Shown here: piece by piece, positions 8,792 to 16,720 of the stretch | Numbering within the stretch: position 1 is the first letter of the stretch | Layout: each line of letters starts with the position of its first letter | Assembly (NCBI GenBank): GCA_020832305.1 | Contig: JAFIEV010000087.1 | Coordinates: 27,622-91,621 of the forward strand | Direction of reading: 5' to 3' | Length of the DNA: 64,000 nt | Source: Cyclobacteriaceae bacterium | GTDB taxonomy: Bacteria > Bacteroidota > Bacteroidia > Cytophagales > Cyclobacteriaceae | The notes under the pieces: model-generated | Database searches by the model: none | Told to the model about the DNA's origin: nothing | Seen by the model: the letters and a program-made list of their open reading frames with translations, nothing else | Made by a program: the position numbers and the translations under genes

Positions 8792-8925
8792 CTTCAAACC
8801 AGCCATCCAGATAGTCATACTTTAAACCAATTGACTTTTCGCATGAATTTTTATTGTTATTTCTTTATTTGTCAAAGGTGTAATGTTAAAAGAAGTTATG
8901 CAATTTAAAATTAATGTATCTTAGT

Positions 8926-8933
8926 TAATTTTG
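8926..8933 (+). promoter_or_regulatory. Candidate -7 box for the DUF3857 pair
   Basis: TAATTTTG matches TAnnTTTG and lies about 107 bases before the ATG at 9041, implying a leader of about 100 bases. The -33 element is not convincing. Confidence 0.35.
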
Positions 8934-9040
8934 AATCGAATCCACACCCCTGTAAAAAAGGCAATTTACGCATTGCTGTTATACATTTTATAAAAAGAGC
9001 GAATCTATTAGTATTTTTTTAATTTATATCTCTTGTTACA

Positions 9041-11092
9041 ATGAAAACAATAACTAAAATCGCCGTTTTGCTGTGTATTGGTTTATGCATACCTGAATGG
9101 AGCTTTTCTCAATTACCGCCAGACAGACCCAAAGTAAAGTTTGGCAATGTTTCGCCGGAGGATTTTCATATTCCTGATGATTTGGGCTTTGAGGATGCCG
9201 AAGCCCTGATTTTGTATGATGAAGGGAGTTATACCTATTCATGGCGCGATGGCTCAGGCTTCAGAACAAAATTCGAAAGATTGTGCCGCGTTAAAATAGA
9301 AAACACAGAAGGTTTTGACTGGGCTTCCCATGAGATACCCTTGTATACAGTAACTGGTACATACAAGGAAAATCTTACCAATATTAAAGGATTTACCCAT
9401 ATTCTGGAAAATGGAAAAGTTAAAAGTATTAAACTTGATAAAAAAGATATTTTCAGGGATAAATTCAACGATGAGTACGATGTGGTTAAAATTGCCTTAC
9501 CCAATGTGGTGGAAGGTTGTATTGTTGAATTTACTTATGCAATAGACAGTGAAAAAACAAGGTCTGTTCCTTCCTGGGAGTTTCAAAAATCGATTCCTGT
9601 ACTTTGGAGTGAATATACTGTAGCCATTCCCGAATTTTATAATTTTCAGCAGCTATCTCAGGGTTATGAGCCTTTTTATGCCAATATAAAAACACAGGAA
9701 AGTAGTGCCATTGTGGGTTCTGTGAGGACTCAAAACAGCAGCATGGGACAACCACCAGTGCGACAGGCACAACGGCATGAATACAAAGTCAATAAAAACT
9801 ATCTTGCTACCAAAAACCTGCCTGCGTTAAAAAATGAATCCTTTATTACCCGTCCGGAAGATTTCCGTCTGAAATTAGAACATCAAATAATAGGCGTACA
9901 ATTCCCACAAAGTGCCTATGAGAATTTATTAGGTGACTGGCGAAAAATCAACGAAGTGTTGTATAAACACCAGGAGTTTGGTGTGCAGATTAAGTCAAGG
10001 GGATTTTATAAAAATACAATTGAAGAAGCAAAATCAAAATCTTCAACCGATGAAGAATTGATGATGCATATATATAAACACGTTTCTTCACAAATGAAGT
10101 GGAATGGTCAAAATGCTTTGTTTGTTGAAAAAAATATCAAGTCAGCATACGACGCTCAGTCAGGTAATGCAGCAGATATCAATCTAACCCTGATTTCTAT
10201 GTTAAATGCCGCAGGTGTAAGAACAGATCCGGTAATATTAAGCACCCGCAGTAATGGCATCATTAATACCCACGCACTTATTCTTAAAAAGTATAACTAT
10301 GTGGTAGCCCTGGCGCATGTAAACGGAAAGAAAGTATTACTGGATGCCACAGATCCTTTTTTACCATGTGGAGTTTTGCCTGTGCGTTGTCTGAATCAGC
10401 ATGGTCGTGTAGTGGTGGAAAATGGTATAGGAGATTGGATTAACCTTACACCCCAGGTAGGTAATTATATGGCTTCATCTTCCCGATTAACGATTTCAGA
10501 AGAGGGTGAAATGCAGGGAATTATACAGGTGAAGCGGGAAGGTTACAATGGCTTACTGCTTCGGCAGAACCTAAGGGAAAAAGGAGAGCAAGCCTACAAA
10601 GAATCACTTATGACCAAGTACCCGGGTTGGAAAATAGAAAAAATGAGCTTTAGCGATGCTGAAATAGGTGATGGAATCATAGAGGAAATCCATCTTTCCA
10701 TTCAATCGGGCATTCAGGTGATGGGGAATACCATGTATATCGACCCTTACATTATCGAAAAGCTGCAGGAAAATCCATTTAAAAATGATGAGCGAAAATT
10801 GCCGGTTGATATGGTGATGCCCGACAGGGAATTTCACAATGTAAACATTGAAATCCCTCAGGGATTTACGGTTGATGAGGTTCCGGTTAGTACTGCCTTT
10901 CATTCAGCTGACAAATCGGCTTCCTATCGGCTTCTCAGCAACCAGAATGGCAATCAGTTGGTAGTTTCCAGGCAATATAAAAGAGATCGCTCATTTTACA
11001 GCCCGACTGAATATTCGACAATTCGCGAATTCTACGGTATGATTGTGGGTGCCGAAACGCAACAAATCGTCTTGAAGAAAATTCCGCAATAA
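9041..11092 (+). CDS. Secreted DUF3857 protein with degenerate transglutaminase domain
   Basis: The 683-residue protein starts with a signal peptide (TKIAVLLCIGLCIPEWSFSQ). A DUF3857 domain (roughly residues 60-230, with tyrosine-rich strands such as EGCIVEFTYAID) comes next, then a transglutaminase-like fold (roughly 330-460) and a C-terminal beta-rich part. In the transglutaminase fold the His (IINTHALI) and Asp (LLDATDPF) are present. The nucleophile site reads GNAAD where the next gene has GYGDCKA, so the Cys is replaced by Ala. It is therefore probably a non-enzymatic, periplasmic or surface protein. The following gene starts 1 base after its stop and is a paralogue. Confidence 0.85.
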   Translation: MKTITKIAVLLCIGLCIPEWSFSQLPPDRPKVKFGNVSPEDFHIPDDLGFEDAEALILYDEGSYTYSWRDGSGFRTKFERLCRVKIENTEGFDWASHEIPLYTVTGTYKENLTNIKGFTHILENGKVKSIKLDKKDIFRDKFNDEYDVVKIALPNVVEGCIVEFTYAIDSEKTRSVPSWEFQKSIPVLWSEYTVAIPEFYNFQQLSQGYEPFYANIKTQESSAIVGSVRTQNSSMGQPPVRQAQRHEYKVNKNYLATKNLPALKNESFITRPEDFRLKLEHQIIGVQFPQSAYENLLGDWRKINEVLYKHQEFGVQIKSRGFYKNTIEEAKSKSSTDEELMMHIYKHVSSQMKWNGQNALFVEKNIKSAYDAQSGNAADINLTLISMLNAAGVRTDPVILSTRSNGIINTHALILKKYNYVVALAHVNGKKVLLDATDPFLPCGVLPVRCLNQHGRVVVENGIGDWINLTPQVGNYMASSSRLTISEEGEMQGIIQVKREGYNGLLLRQNLREKGEQAYKESLMTKYPGWKIEKMSFSDAEIGDGIIEEIHLSIQSGIQVMGNTMYIDPYIIEKLQENPFKNDERKLPVDMVMPDREFHNVNIEIPQGFTVDEVPVSTAFHSADKSASYRLLSNQNGNQLVVSRQYKRDRSFYSPTEYSTIREFYGMIVGAETQQIVLKKIPQ

Positions 11093-11093
11093 G

Positions 11094-12995
11094 ATGAAAA
11101 TTCAATTTACAGCCTGTCTGCTTTTGCTTGTACTTTGGGGAGCGGCGGCAAAAGATACTTATTCAGTAAGGGAAATACCGGCAGAATTGTTAGTCAACAG
11201 CAATGCCGTAGTAAGGGATGAAAGTGAACGCTTTGAAATTCATGATGTGCGCAATGCAACCTACAGCTACCGGCGGGCAGTGACTATACTCAATAAAAAG
11301 GCGGATGCATTTTCCAGCGTTAAGGTTTACTATGATGGCAAAAGTACAGTGGCTTCACTGGAAGGAGCTATTTTTGATAAGCATGGTAAGCTCGCGAGGA
11401 AGTTAAAAAAATCAGACATAAAAGATTACAGTGCCTTCGATGGTTACTCAATTATAGATGATGGAAGGTTTAAGGAAGCTGAATTGAATTTTCCAGACTA
11501 CCCCTATACCATTGTTTTTGAATATGTCGTTAAGCAAAAAAATATCCTGCGTTATCCTACCTGGGCGCCCCTGCCGGGTTATAACCTTTCCTGCCAATGG
11601 TCAGAATTTGAAGTTATTAATGCAAAGGATCTTGAATTGAGGTACCTGGAAAAAAATATTCCAGCCAACGTAAGCAGTGAAATTGATGCTGCGAACGGGA
11701 AATTCAAATGGAATATTAAAAATGCACCTGCCCTAATGTATGAAGCTATGGCGCCACATGCTACCGAGATTCTGCCACTGGTGCGCACCTCCCCAACCCG
11801 CTTTGTAACATATGCCTACCAGGGGGATATGAGTGATTGGAAAGGGTATGGCCAATGGGTGTATGCGTTGTTGGAGGATAAGCAAAAATTGCCGGATGCT
11901 ACGGCGAAGAAAATGCAGGAAATGGTGAAGGACTGTTCCGATGATATCGATAAGGTCAGAAGAATTTATCAGTATATGCAAAATAATACCCGGTATATAA
12001 GCGTTAGCCTGGGACTGGGGGGCTGGCAACCCTTTGATGCCACTTACGTCAATGAAAAAGGCTATGGCGACTGCAAGGCTTTGAGCAATTATATGATGAG
12101 CTTGTTGAAATCAGTTGGCATTAATTCTCATTATACCCTAATACGTGCAGGCAGTAATGAGCCATCCATTTCTGTGGATTTTCCTTCTCATCAGTTTAAC
12201 CATGCAATACTCTGCGTCCCAATGGAAAAGGATACCCTCTGGCTGGAATGTACCGATCAGAAAAATCCATTTGGATATGTCGGTTCAGGTTTAGACAACC
12301 GGCATGTTTTACTGATTACTGAAGATGGTGGATATCTTACCCGCACCCCCGGTTGGACCGGACATGAAAATATACAATTCACCAATGCCAGGGTAGACCT
12401 TGATACCGAAGGTAATGCGACGGCCGAGGTGGAAATCGTTTCAGCAGGTTTGCAATTCAGCCGGGTAGACGCATTGCTTAAAAGAGGAAGAGAGGAACAA
12501 AGAAAGCGGATCTATAATTTTATTGATATTCCTCAGTTTGAATTACAGGACTTTAAAGTCAATGCCAACACAGGAGCTGACATAAACGGATTGGAAGAAT
12601 ATCAACTCCAACTGAGGAGGTATGGAGCTGCCGGTGGGAAAAGGGTATTTTTTCAACCTAACTTGCTGAACAAAAACTCCAATGTGCGCCTTACAAGTGA
12701 ATCACGTATCAATCCACTGGTATTGCGGTTTCCATACCTCGATATTGATACCATAGAGTTTAATCTGCCCAACCATTGTCATCTTGAATTTGTACCGGAA
12801 AACATCAGAATTACCTCAGATTTTGGCAGCTATGAAGTGAATTTCGAGATAGAACAAGGTAAAGTTGTATATATAAGGCGGATGGAAATGTATAATGGAA
12901 CCTTTCCATCAGAGAAATATAATGAATACATTCAATTTATGAATCAGATAGCTGAAGCCGATCAGATGAAGATTGTAATGCTTAAATCAACCTGA
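11094..12995 (+). CDS. Secreted DUF3857 and transglutaminase-like protein
   Basis: The 633-residue protein has a short signal peptide (IQFTACLLLLVLWGAAA), a DUF3857 domain (about residues 50-220) and a transglutaminase core (about 270-400). The full triad is present: Cys in GYGDCKALS, His in HQFNHAILC and Asp in ECTDQKN. Such proteins are exported in Bacteroidetes; their substrates are not known to me, and a protease or crosslinking role is inference. Together with the upstream paralogue it forms a two-gene unit with almost no gap. A 75-base stretch of it (11751-11825) is duplicated downstream at 13966-14040. Confidence 0.88.
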   Translation: MKIQFTACLLLLVLWGAAAKDTYSVREIPAELLVNSNAVVRDESERFEIHDVRNATYSYRRAVTILNKKADAFSSVKVYYDGKSTVASLEGAIFDKHGKLARKLKKSDIKDYSAFDGYSIIDDGRFKEAELNFPDYPYTIVFEYVVKQKNILRYPTWAPLPGYNLSCQWSEFEVINAKDLELRYLEKNIPANVSSEIDAANGKFKWNIKNAPALMYEAMAPHATEILPLVRTSPTRFVTYAYQGDMSDWKGYGQWVYALLEDKQKLPDATAKKMQEMVKDCSDDIDKVRRIYQYMQNNTRYISVSLGLGGWQPFDATYVNEKGYGDCKALSNYMMSLLKSVGINSHYTLIRAGSNEPSISVDFPSHQFNHAILCVPMEKDTLWLECTDQKNPFGYVGSGLDNRHVLLITEDGGYLTRTPGWTGHENIQFTNARVDLDTEGNATAEVEIVSAGLQFSRVDALLKRGREEQRKRIYNFIDIPQFELQDFKVNANTGADINGLEEYQLQLRRYGAAGGKRVFFQPNLLNKNSNVRLTSESRINPLVLRFPYLDIDTIEFNLPNHCHLEFVPENIRITSDFGSYEVNFEIEQGKVVYIRRMEMYNGTFPSEKYNEYIQFMNQIAEADQMKIVMLKST

Positions 12996-13136
12996 TGGTT
13001 AATATCAGATTGGCTTTTTCCTGACTTACTAATTTTAACACTCAAATCTAGTTTCTTTAGCATCATAACTAGCTAATAATGTATAGGTTAAGAAAATCAT
13101 TCATGGGGTTTTCTAAAAGTTGCGGAAGACAGAAAA

Positions 13137-13170
13137 AGGGCATTTGGAAGAAATAAATTCCAAATGCCCT
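13137..13170 (-). terminator. Terminator of the NTF2-like gene
   Basis: A 13-bp perfect stem (AGGGCATTTGGAA with its complement, 8-base loop) is followed on the leftward strand by a T-run (CTTTTTCTG). It lies 32 bases beyond the stop at 13202. Confidence 0.85.
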
Positions 13171-13201
13171 AATATATCATTGCTTTATTTCGGTTTAAAA
13201 A

Positions 13202-13726
13202 TCAATTAGATGGTGGTTTGATAACATAGCCTTGATTTTGTAGAATATTCAATATGTCATACCAATAGCGCACCATTGTAATCTTGCCATTCGAAACCAT
13301 GCTCGCGGTATGGTAAGGAATGGTTATCGTTTCCCCAGAAGCCTTGTCAGTAACGGTATTTATACCCCATGACAAGATCCATTCTCCTTCGTTCCAGTTA
13401 TTGGTCACTTTCACAGGCAGGTAGAGGTCCTGGGAAATGCGGTGTTTGTATTGGTTGAAACTATTGGTGTAAAACTCTGCGTGCTGGGCTACTGTGAGAG
13501 AATCCAAAGCTCCCACCAGCCCGTAAATCATCGCATTTGGGGCAAATTGGGCAGTCAATGCAGCCACATCGCCTGCCTCAATTGCTTTGGAATGTTTCTG
13601 GATAACTTCAAGGGCTGTTGCTGCATTTTTAAATTCGAGGGTCACTGACATTTCCTGAGCGTTGGAAATGATAGGGGTCAACATAAGGAATAAAGCCAAT
13701 ACGAAGGTTGCTTTTAATGTTTTCAT
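13202..13726 (-). CDS. Secreted NTF2-like (SnoaL / DUF4440-type) protein
   Basis: The 174-residue protein begins with a signal peptide (KATFVLALFLMLTPIISNAQ) and continues as one NTF2-like cone fold. Typical features are the helix AATALEVIQKHSKAIEAGDVAALTAQFAPNA, the strand NAMIYGLVG, and the late pair GEWILSWGINTVTD and GKITMVRYWYDI. Proteins like this are often ketosteroid-isomerase-like enzymes or binding proteins; nothing here fixes the ligand. The gene stands alone, with its own terminator. Confidence 0.8.
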   Translation of the reverse strand: MKTLKATFVLALFLMLTPIISNAQEMSVTLEFKNAATALEVIQKHSKAIEAGDVAALTAQFAPNAMIYGLVGALDSLTVAQHAEFYTNSFNQYKHRISQDLYLPVKVTNNWNEGEWILSWGINTVTDKASGETITIPYHTASMVSNGKITMVRYWYDILNILQNQGYVIKPPSN

Positions 13727-13908
13727 AATTAGATTGTTTAAAGGTTTATGAATTGTTTTTATTGAGTATAAGGCTTAACTGTCTGAAATTCAATAAACAT
13801 AAGATCTATCATGGACGAATGCCCCCCTTTTCTGTCCCCATGATGGGAAAAAGTTACCGAAGACCCTGCAACATTATAATGCCTGCATTTTCTTTTCAAA
13901 GACCTCTC

Positions 13909-13924
13909 TGAAGACTAGTCTTCA
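13909..13924. repeat. Perfect 16-bp palindrome
   Basis: TGAAGACTAGTCTTCA is a perfect palindrome in the gap upstream of the leftward NTF2-like gene. It could be an operator for a dimeric regulator, but no second copy was noticed. Confidence 0.4.
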
Positions 13925-13965
13925 AATGCCTGTAAAAGCGTGAAGGATCAGAATAAGAGACAGCG

Positions 13966-14040
13966 GCGCCAGATGCTACTGAGGTCCTGCCATGGGTGCG
14001 CACCTCCCCAACCCGCTTTGTAAAATATGCTTACCAGGAG
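13966..14040 (+). pseudogene. Fragment of a DUF3857/transglutaminase gene
   Basis: These 75 bases align without gaps to 11751-11825 inside the intact transglutaminase gene with about 10 mismatches. A 29-base stretch (13995-14023 against 11780-11808) is identical. The translation APDATEVLPWVRTSPTRF parallels APHATEILPLVRTSPTRF of the intact protein, and the mismatches are partly silent. No homology is seen on either side. It is a remnant of a paralogue or of a partial duplication. Confidence 0.75.
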
Positions 14041-14060
14041 ACTACCATAATTAAATAATC

Positions 14061-14099
14061 AAGCCCTGTGAACTTCTTTCCTGGAGGTTCACAGGGCTT
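14061..14099 (-). terminator. Hairpin terminator of the VWA gene
   Basis: A 13-bp perfect stem (AAGCCCTGTGAAC with its complement, 13-base loop) lies just beyond the leftward stop at 14151. The leftward T-run after it is weak (GATTATTTAATT). Confidence 0.7.
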
Positions 14100-14150
14100 A
14101 AAATGTATATGCTGAAAACAAAGTAAGCTGCAAGGCTAAAGTTTAAGTGA

Positions 14151-16016
14151 TTACCTGGTGCTTAGAAAAGGAGTCGTTTTTACCTTGTTAATAAATTCCT
14201 TTCGGTAACCTTCTTTATCGAGTCCCAGGGCATTTTCGGCCAGTGCGATTACCTCTTTAAAGCCATGCCCTCCAACAAATTCTGAATCCCTGAGTAACAT
14301 ACCATACAACGCTACGGCTGCTGAAAACCTGAAATTCTCTGAACTGTTTTCCAGCCTGATTGATCTGGGAGAAACCGATTGTTCGAACATACGACTGGTG
14401 TGGCCATCGGGTTTTTTGTACCTGATTTTAAGGGTGAGCAGATCGCTGCTTTTTTGAAGGACCGGTTTTTGCTGATATTTTAATTCATGCATATTCTCAG
14501 ATGAGCCCGAACCCACTGGAACAATTTCATACAAAGCTGTTACAGAATGCCCTGCCCCCATATCACCCGCATCTTTTTTATCATTGTTAAAATCTTCGTG
14601 GGGCATTATACGGTTTTCATAGCCGATCAGGCGGTAGGACTGAACTTTGGCGGGGTTGAATTCAATTTGAAGCTTTACATCTTTGGCTATAGTAAAAAGG
14701 GTACCGCCAAATTCAGATACCAGTACTTTTCGGGCCTCCTGTAAATTATCGATATAGGCAAAGTTACCATTCCCTTTATTCGACAATCGTTCCAGCCGGT
14801 CATCTTTATAATTGCCCATACCTACGCCCAGAATTGTAAGATAAACGCCTTTGTCACGCTCGGTTTCAATAAGCCTTTCCAGTTCGGCATTGCTGCTTAC
14901 CCCAACATTGAAATCGCCATCGGTCGCCAGGATGATACGATTATTGCCACCTTTTATGAAATTTTCTTCAGCCGTTTTATAGGCAAGTTTAATACCTGCG
15001 CCTCCTGCTGTGCTACCGCCGGCTTCCAGGTTTTCAATTGCCTTTATAATGGTCTCTTTTTCAGAACCTGGCGTTGGATCCAGTACCTTTCCCGCTGCAC
15101 CGGCATAGACAACGATAGATACTTTGTCTTGCTCTCTTAGTTCATCGACCAGCATTCTCAGCGCAGATTTCAGTAGTGGAAGCCGGTTTGGTGGAAACAT
15201 CGAACCGGAAACATCGATCAGAAAGGTAAGATTTGACGGAGGAAGATGTTCTTTTTCAATTTTTTCCCCCTGTAATCCGATGTGTAAAAGCTTGTGTCCG
15301 GCATTCCACGGGCAATCGGCGTATTCGGTGGTAATAGAAAAGGGATGTTCGTCTTTGGGTTGGGGGTAATCGTAGCTGAAATAATTGATAAGTTCTTCAA
15401 TGCGCACGGCATCGGTTGGCGGACGCTGGCCCAGGTTAATGAAGCGACGTACATTGGCATAAGAAGCGGCATCTACATCAATGGAAAAAGTGGATAAAGG
15501 TTGTTTCAGCGCGCTTTGAAATGTGTTTTCCTTGATGTATTCATAATTTTCAGTCTCGTGGTACATATAAAGAGGATCTGATATTTCATGTGGGTAATGA
15601 CCCGGCAATTGCGCAGGATGAGGGGCAATCATTTGGGCTTCATTGGAAAGCATCTTATAAGATGCTTTGCGGTTTTTATATCCGGTAGTAACTACCTCAT
15701 GGAGCATTGCATGATCAGGTGTCATTGTAACCTGCAATTCCTGAGGCCCTTTTACAGTTATCTCGAGGTTTTTATACCCAATAAAATAGAATTGGAGAAT
15801 ACCCGGTGAATGCGTGAGACGCAATTGAAATTTACCCTGCAAATCACTGATTACGCCTTGCTGGCTACCTTTTATGACGACACTTACACCGGCAAGGGGA
15901 TTGCCGTCATCGGCATCTGTAATAATTCCGCTCACCAGATAGCCGGGTTCGATCGATTTTGCCTGCAGTAAAAAAATGGCAAGCAATGAAATAAGACTGA
16001 TTCGAATGCTTTTCAT
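14151..16016 (-). CDS. Secreted von Willebrand factor A protein with carboxypeptidase-regulatory domain
   Basis: Domains in order are a signal peptide (1-21), a CarboxypepD_reg-like beta-sandwich (about 28-112: GIITDADDGNPLAGVSVVIK), and the vWF_A N-terminal motif (about 160-215: STFSIDVDAASYANVRRF). Next come a VWA domain with an intact MIDAS (FLIDVSGSMFPP, then GGSTAGGAG and ATDGDFNVG; about 260-430) and a YfbK-type C-terminal domain. The plan matches YfbK-like proteins. The MIDAS implies metal-dependent protein binding at the envelope; the partner is unknown. It diverges by 119 bases from a sigma factor gene whose neighbour carries a very similar CarboxypepD_reg domain. The leader just before its ATG shares AACCTTTAAACAAT with the NTF2-like gene. 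Confidence 0.9.
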   Translation of the reverse strand: MKSIRISLISLLAIFLLQAKSIEPGYLVSGIITDADDGNPLAGVSVVIKGSQQGVISDLQGKFQLRLTHSPGILQFYFIGYKNLEITVKGPQELQVTMTPDHAMLHEVVTTGYKNRKASYKMLSNEAQMIAPHPAQLPGHYPHEISDPLYMYHETENYEYIKENTFQSALKQPLSTFSIDVDAASYANVRRFINLGQRPPTDAVRIEELINYFSYDYPQPKDEHPFSITTEYADCPWNAGHKLLHIGLQGEKIEKEHLPPSNLTFLIDVSGSMFPPNRLPLLKSALRMLVDELREQDKVSIVVYAGAAGKVLDPTPGSEKETIIKAIENLEAGGSTAGGAGIKLAYKTAEENFIKGGNNRIILATDGDFNVGVSSNAELERLIETERDKGVYLTILGVGMGNYKDDRLERLSNKGNGNFAYIDNLQEARKVLVSEFGGTLFTIAKDVKLQIEFNPAKVQSYRLIGYENRIMPHEDFNNDKKDAGDMGAGHSVTALYEIVPVGSGSSENMHELKYQQKPVLQKSSDLLTLKIRYKKPDGHTSRMFEQSVSPRSIRLENSSENFRFSAAVALYGMLLRDSEFVGGHGFKEVIALAENALGLDKEGYRKEFINKVKTTPFLSTR

Positions 16017-16135
16017 AGAACAATTGTTTAAAGGTTGAAACTATTTTGATTACAGGATGCAAACCCCACGGCTATTCCATAAAAATTCTTAGAAATAATT
16101 TCAAAGAGCCTTTTGCCAAAATTGAATTAAATTGC

Positions 16136-16720
16136 ATGATCATGTTTTTCAGAAAGAAGGTTGGCAAATCGGATGAAGACTTTATCCGAAAATATACCGA
16201 AACCGGAGACCCGGAATTTCTGGCCTCTCTGTATTCGAGGTATATACCCATGGTCTATGGCGTATGCCTGAAATACCTGAAAAATCGTGAAGACAGCCAG
16301 GACGCTGTAATGCATATTTATGAAAAACTCAGCGCTGAAAAAAGACTTGGCGATGTGAAAAATTTTAAAGTCTGGTTGTATGTGCTGGTAAAAAACCATT
16401 GCCTGATGCAGCTGAGAAAAAAGAATACCATTTATCTTGATAATTCAGCTTTCGCATCTGTGGAAAATCAAATGTATGTGCATCCTTTAGATGAAGAAAA
16501 TCATGAAGGCGATCTCCTGAAGCTTGAGTATTGTCTTACACAGCTTAAAAATCTTCAGGAAAGATGTGTCAGATTATTCTATATGGAGAAAAAATGCTAT
16601 CGCGAGATCGCTGAATTAATAGATTGCGATCTGAATGCCGTAAAAAGCCATATACAGAATGGAAAGAGAAATTTAAAAATCTGCATGCAACAAGATCATG
16701 AAAAAGAAGGGCAGGCATAG
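16136..16720 (+). CDS. ECF-type RNA polymerase sigma factor
   Basis: The protein has a sigma-70 region 2 (about residues 15-80: FLASLYSRYIPMVYGVCLKYL, then DSQDAVMHIYEKL) and a region 4 helix-turn-helix near the C-terminus (ERCVRLFYMEKKCYREIAELI, then LNAVKSHIQNGKRNLK). The open frame extends upstream to 16046, but those residues lack homology to sigma factors. I take the ATG at 16136 (a second lies at 16142). It overlaps the next gene by 23 bases, as sigma/anti-sigma pairs commonly do. It probably directs transcription of its own locus, possibly including the divergent VWA gene. Confidence 0.88.
   Translation: MIMFFRKKVGKSDEDFIRKYTETGDPEFLASLYSRYIPMVYGVCLKYLKNREDSQDAVMHIYEKLSAEKRLGDVKNFKVWLYVLVKNHCLMQLRKKNTIYLDNSAFASVENQMYVHPLDEENHEGDLLKLEYCLTQLKNLQERCVRLFYMEKKCYREIAELIDCDLNAVKSHIQNGKRNLKICMQQDHEKEGQA

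Larger units (their letters stand above)
8715..9040. other. Divergent intergenic region, 326 bases
   Basis: This AT-rich gap separates the leftward envelope gene from the rightward DUF3857 pair. I see no coding frame. It holds a candidate leftward -7 box at 8784-8791 and a rightward one at 8926-8933, described separately. Confidence 0.6.
13727..14150. other. Intergenic region of 424 bases with a gene scrap and a palindrome
   Basis: No intact gene is visible. The region contains a 16-bp palindrome (13909-13924), a 75-base fragment homologous to the upstream transglutaminase gene (13966-14040) and a terminator for the VWA gene (14061-14099). It looks like the scar of a deleted third DUF3857 paralogue or of a recombination event. 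Confidence 0.6.
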
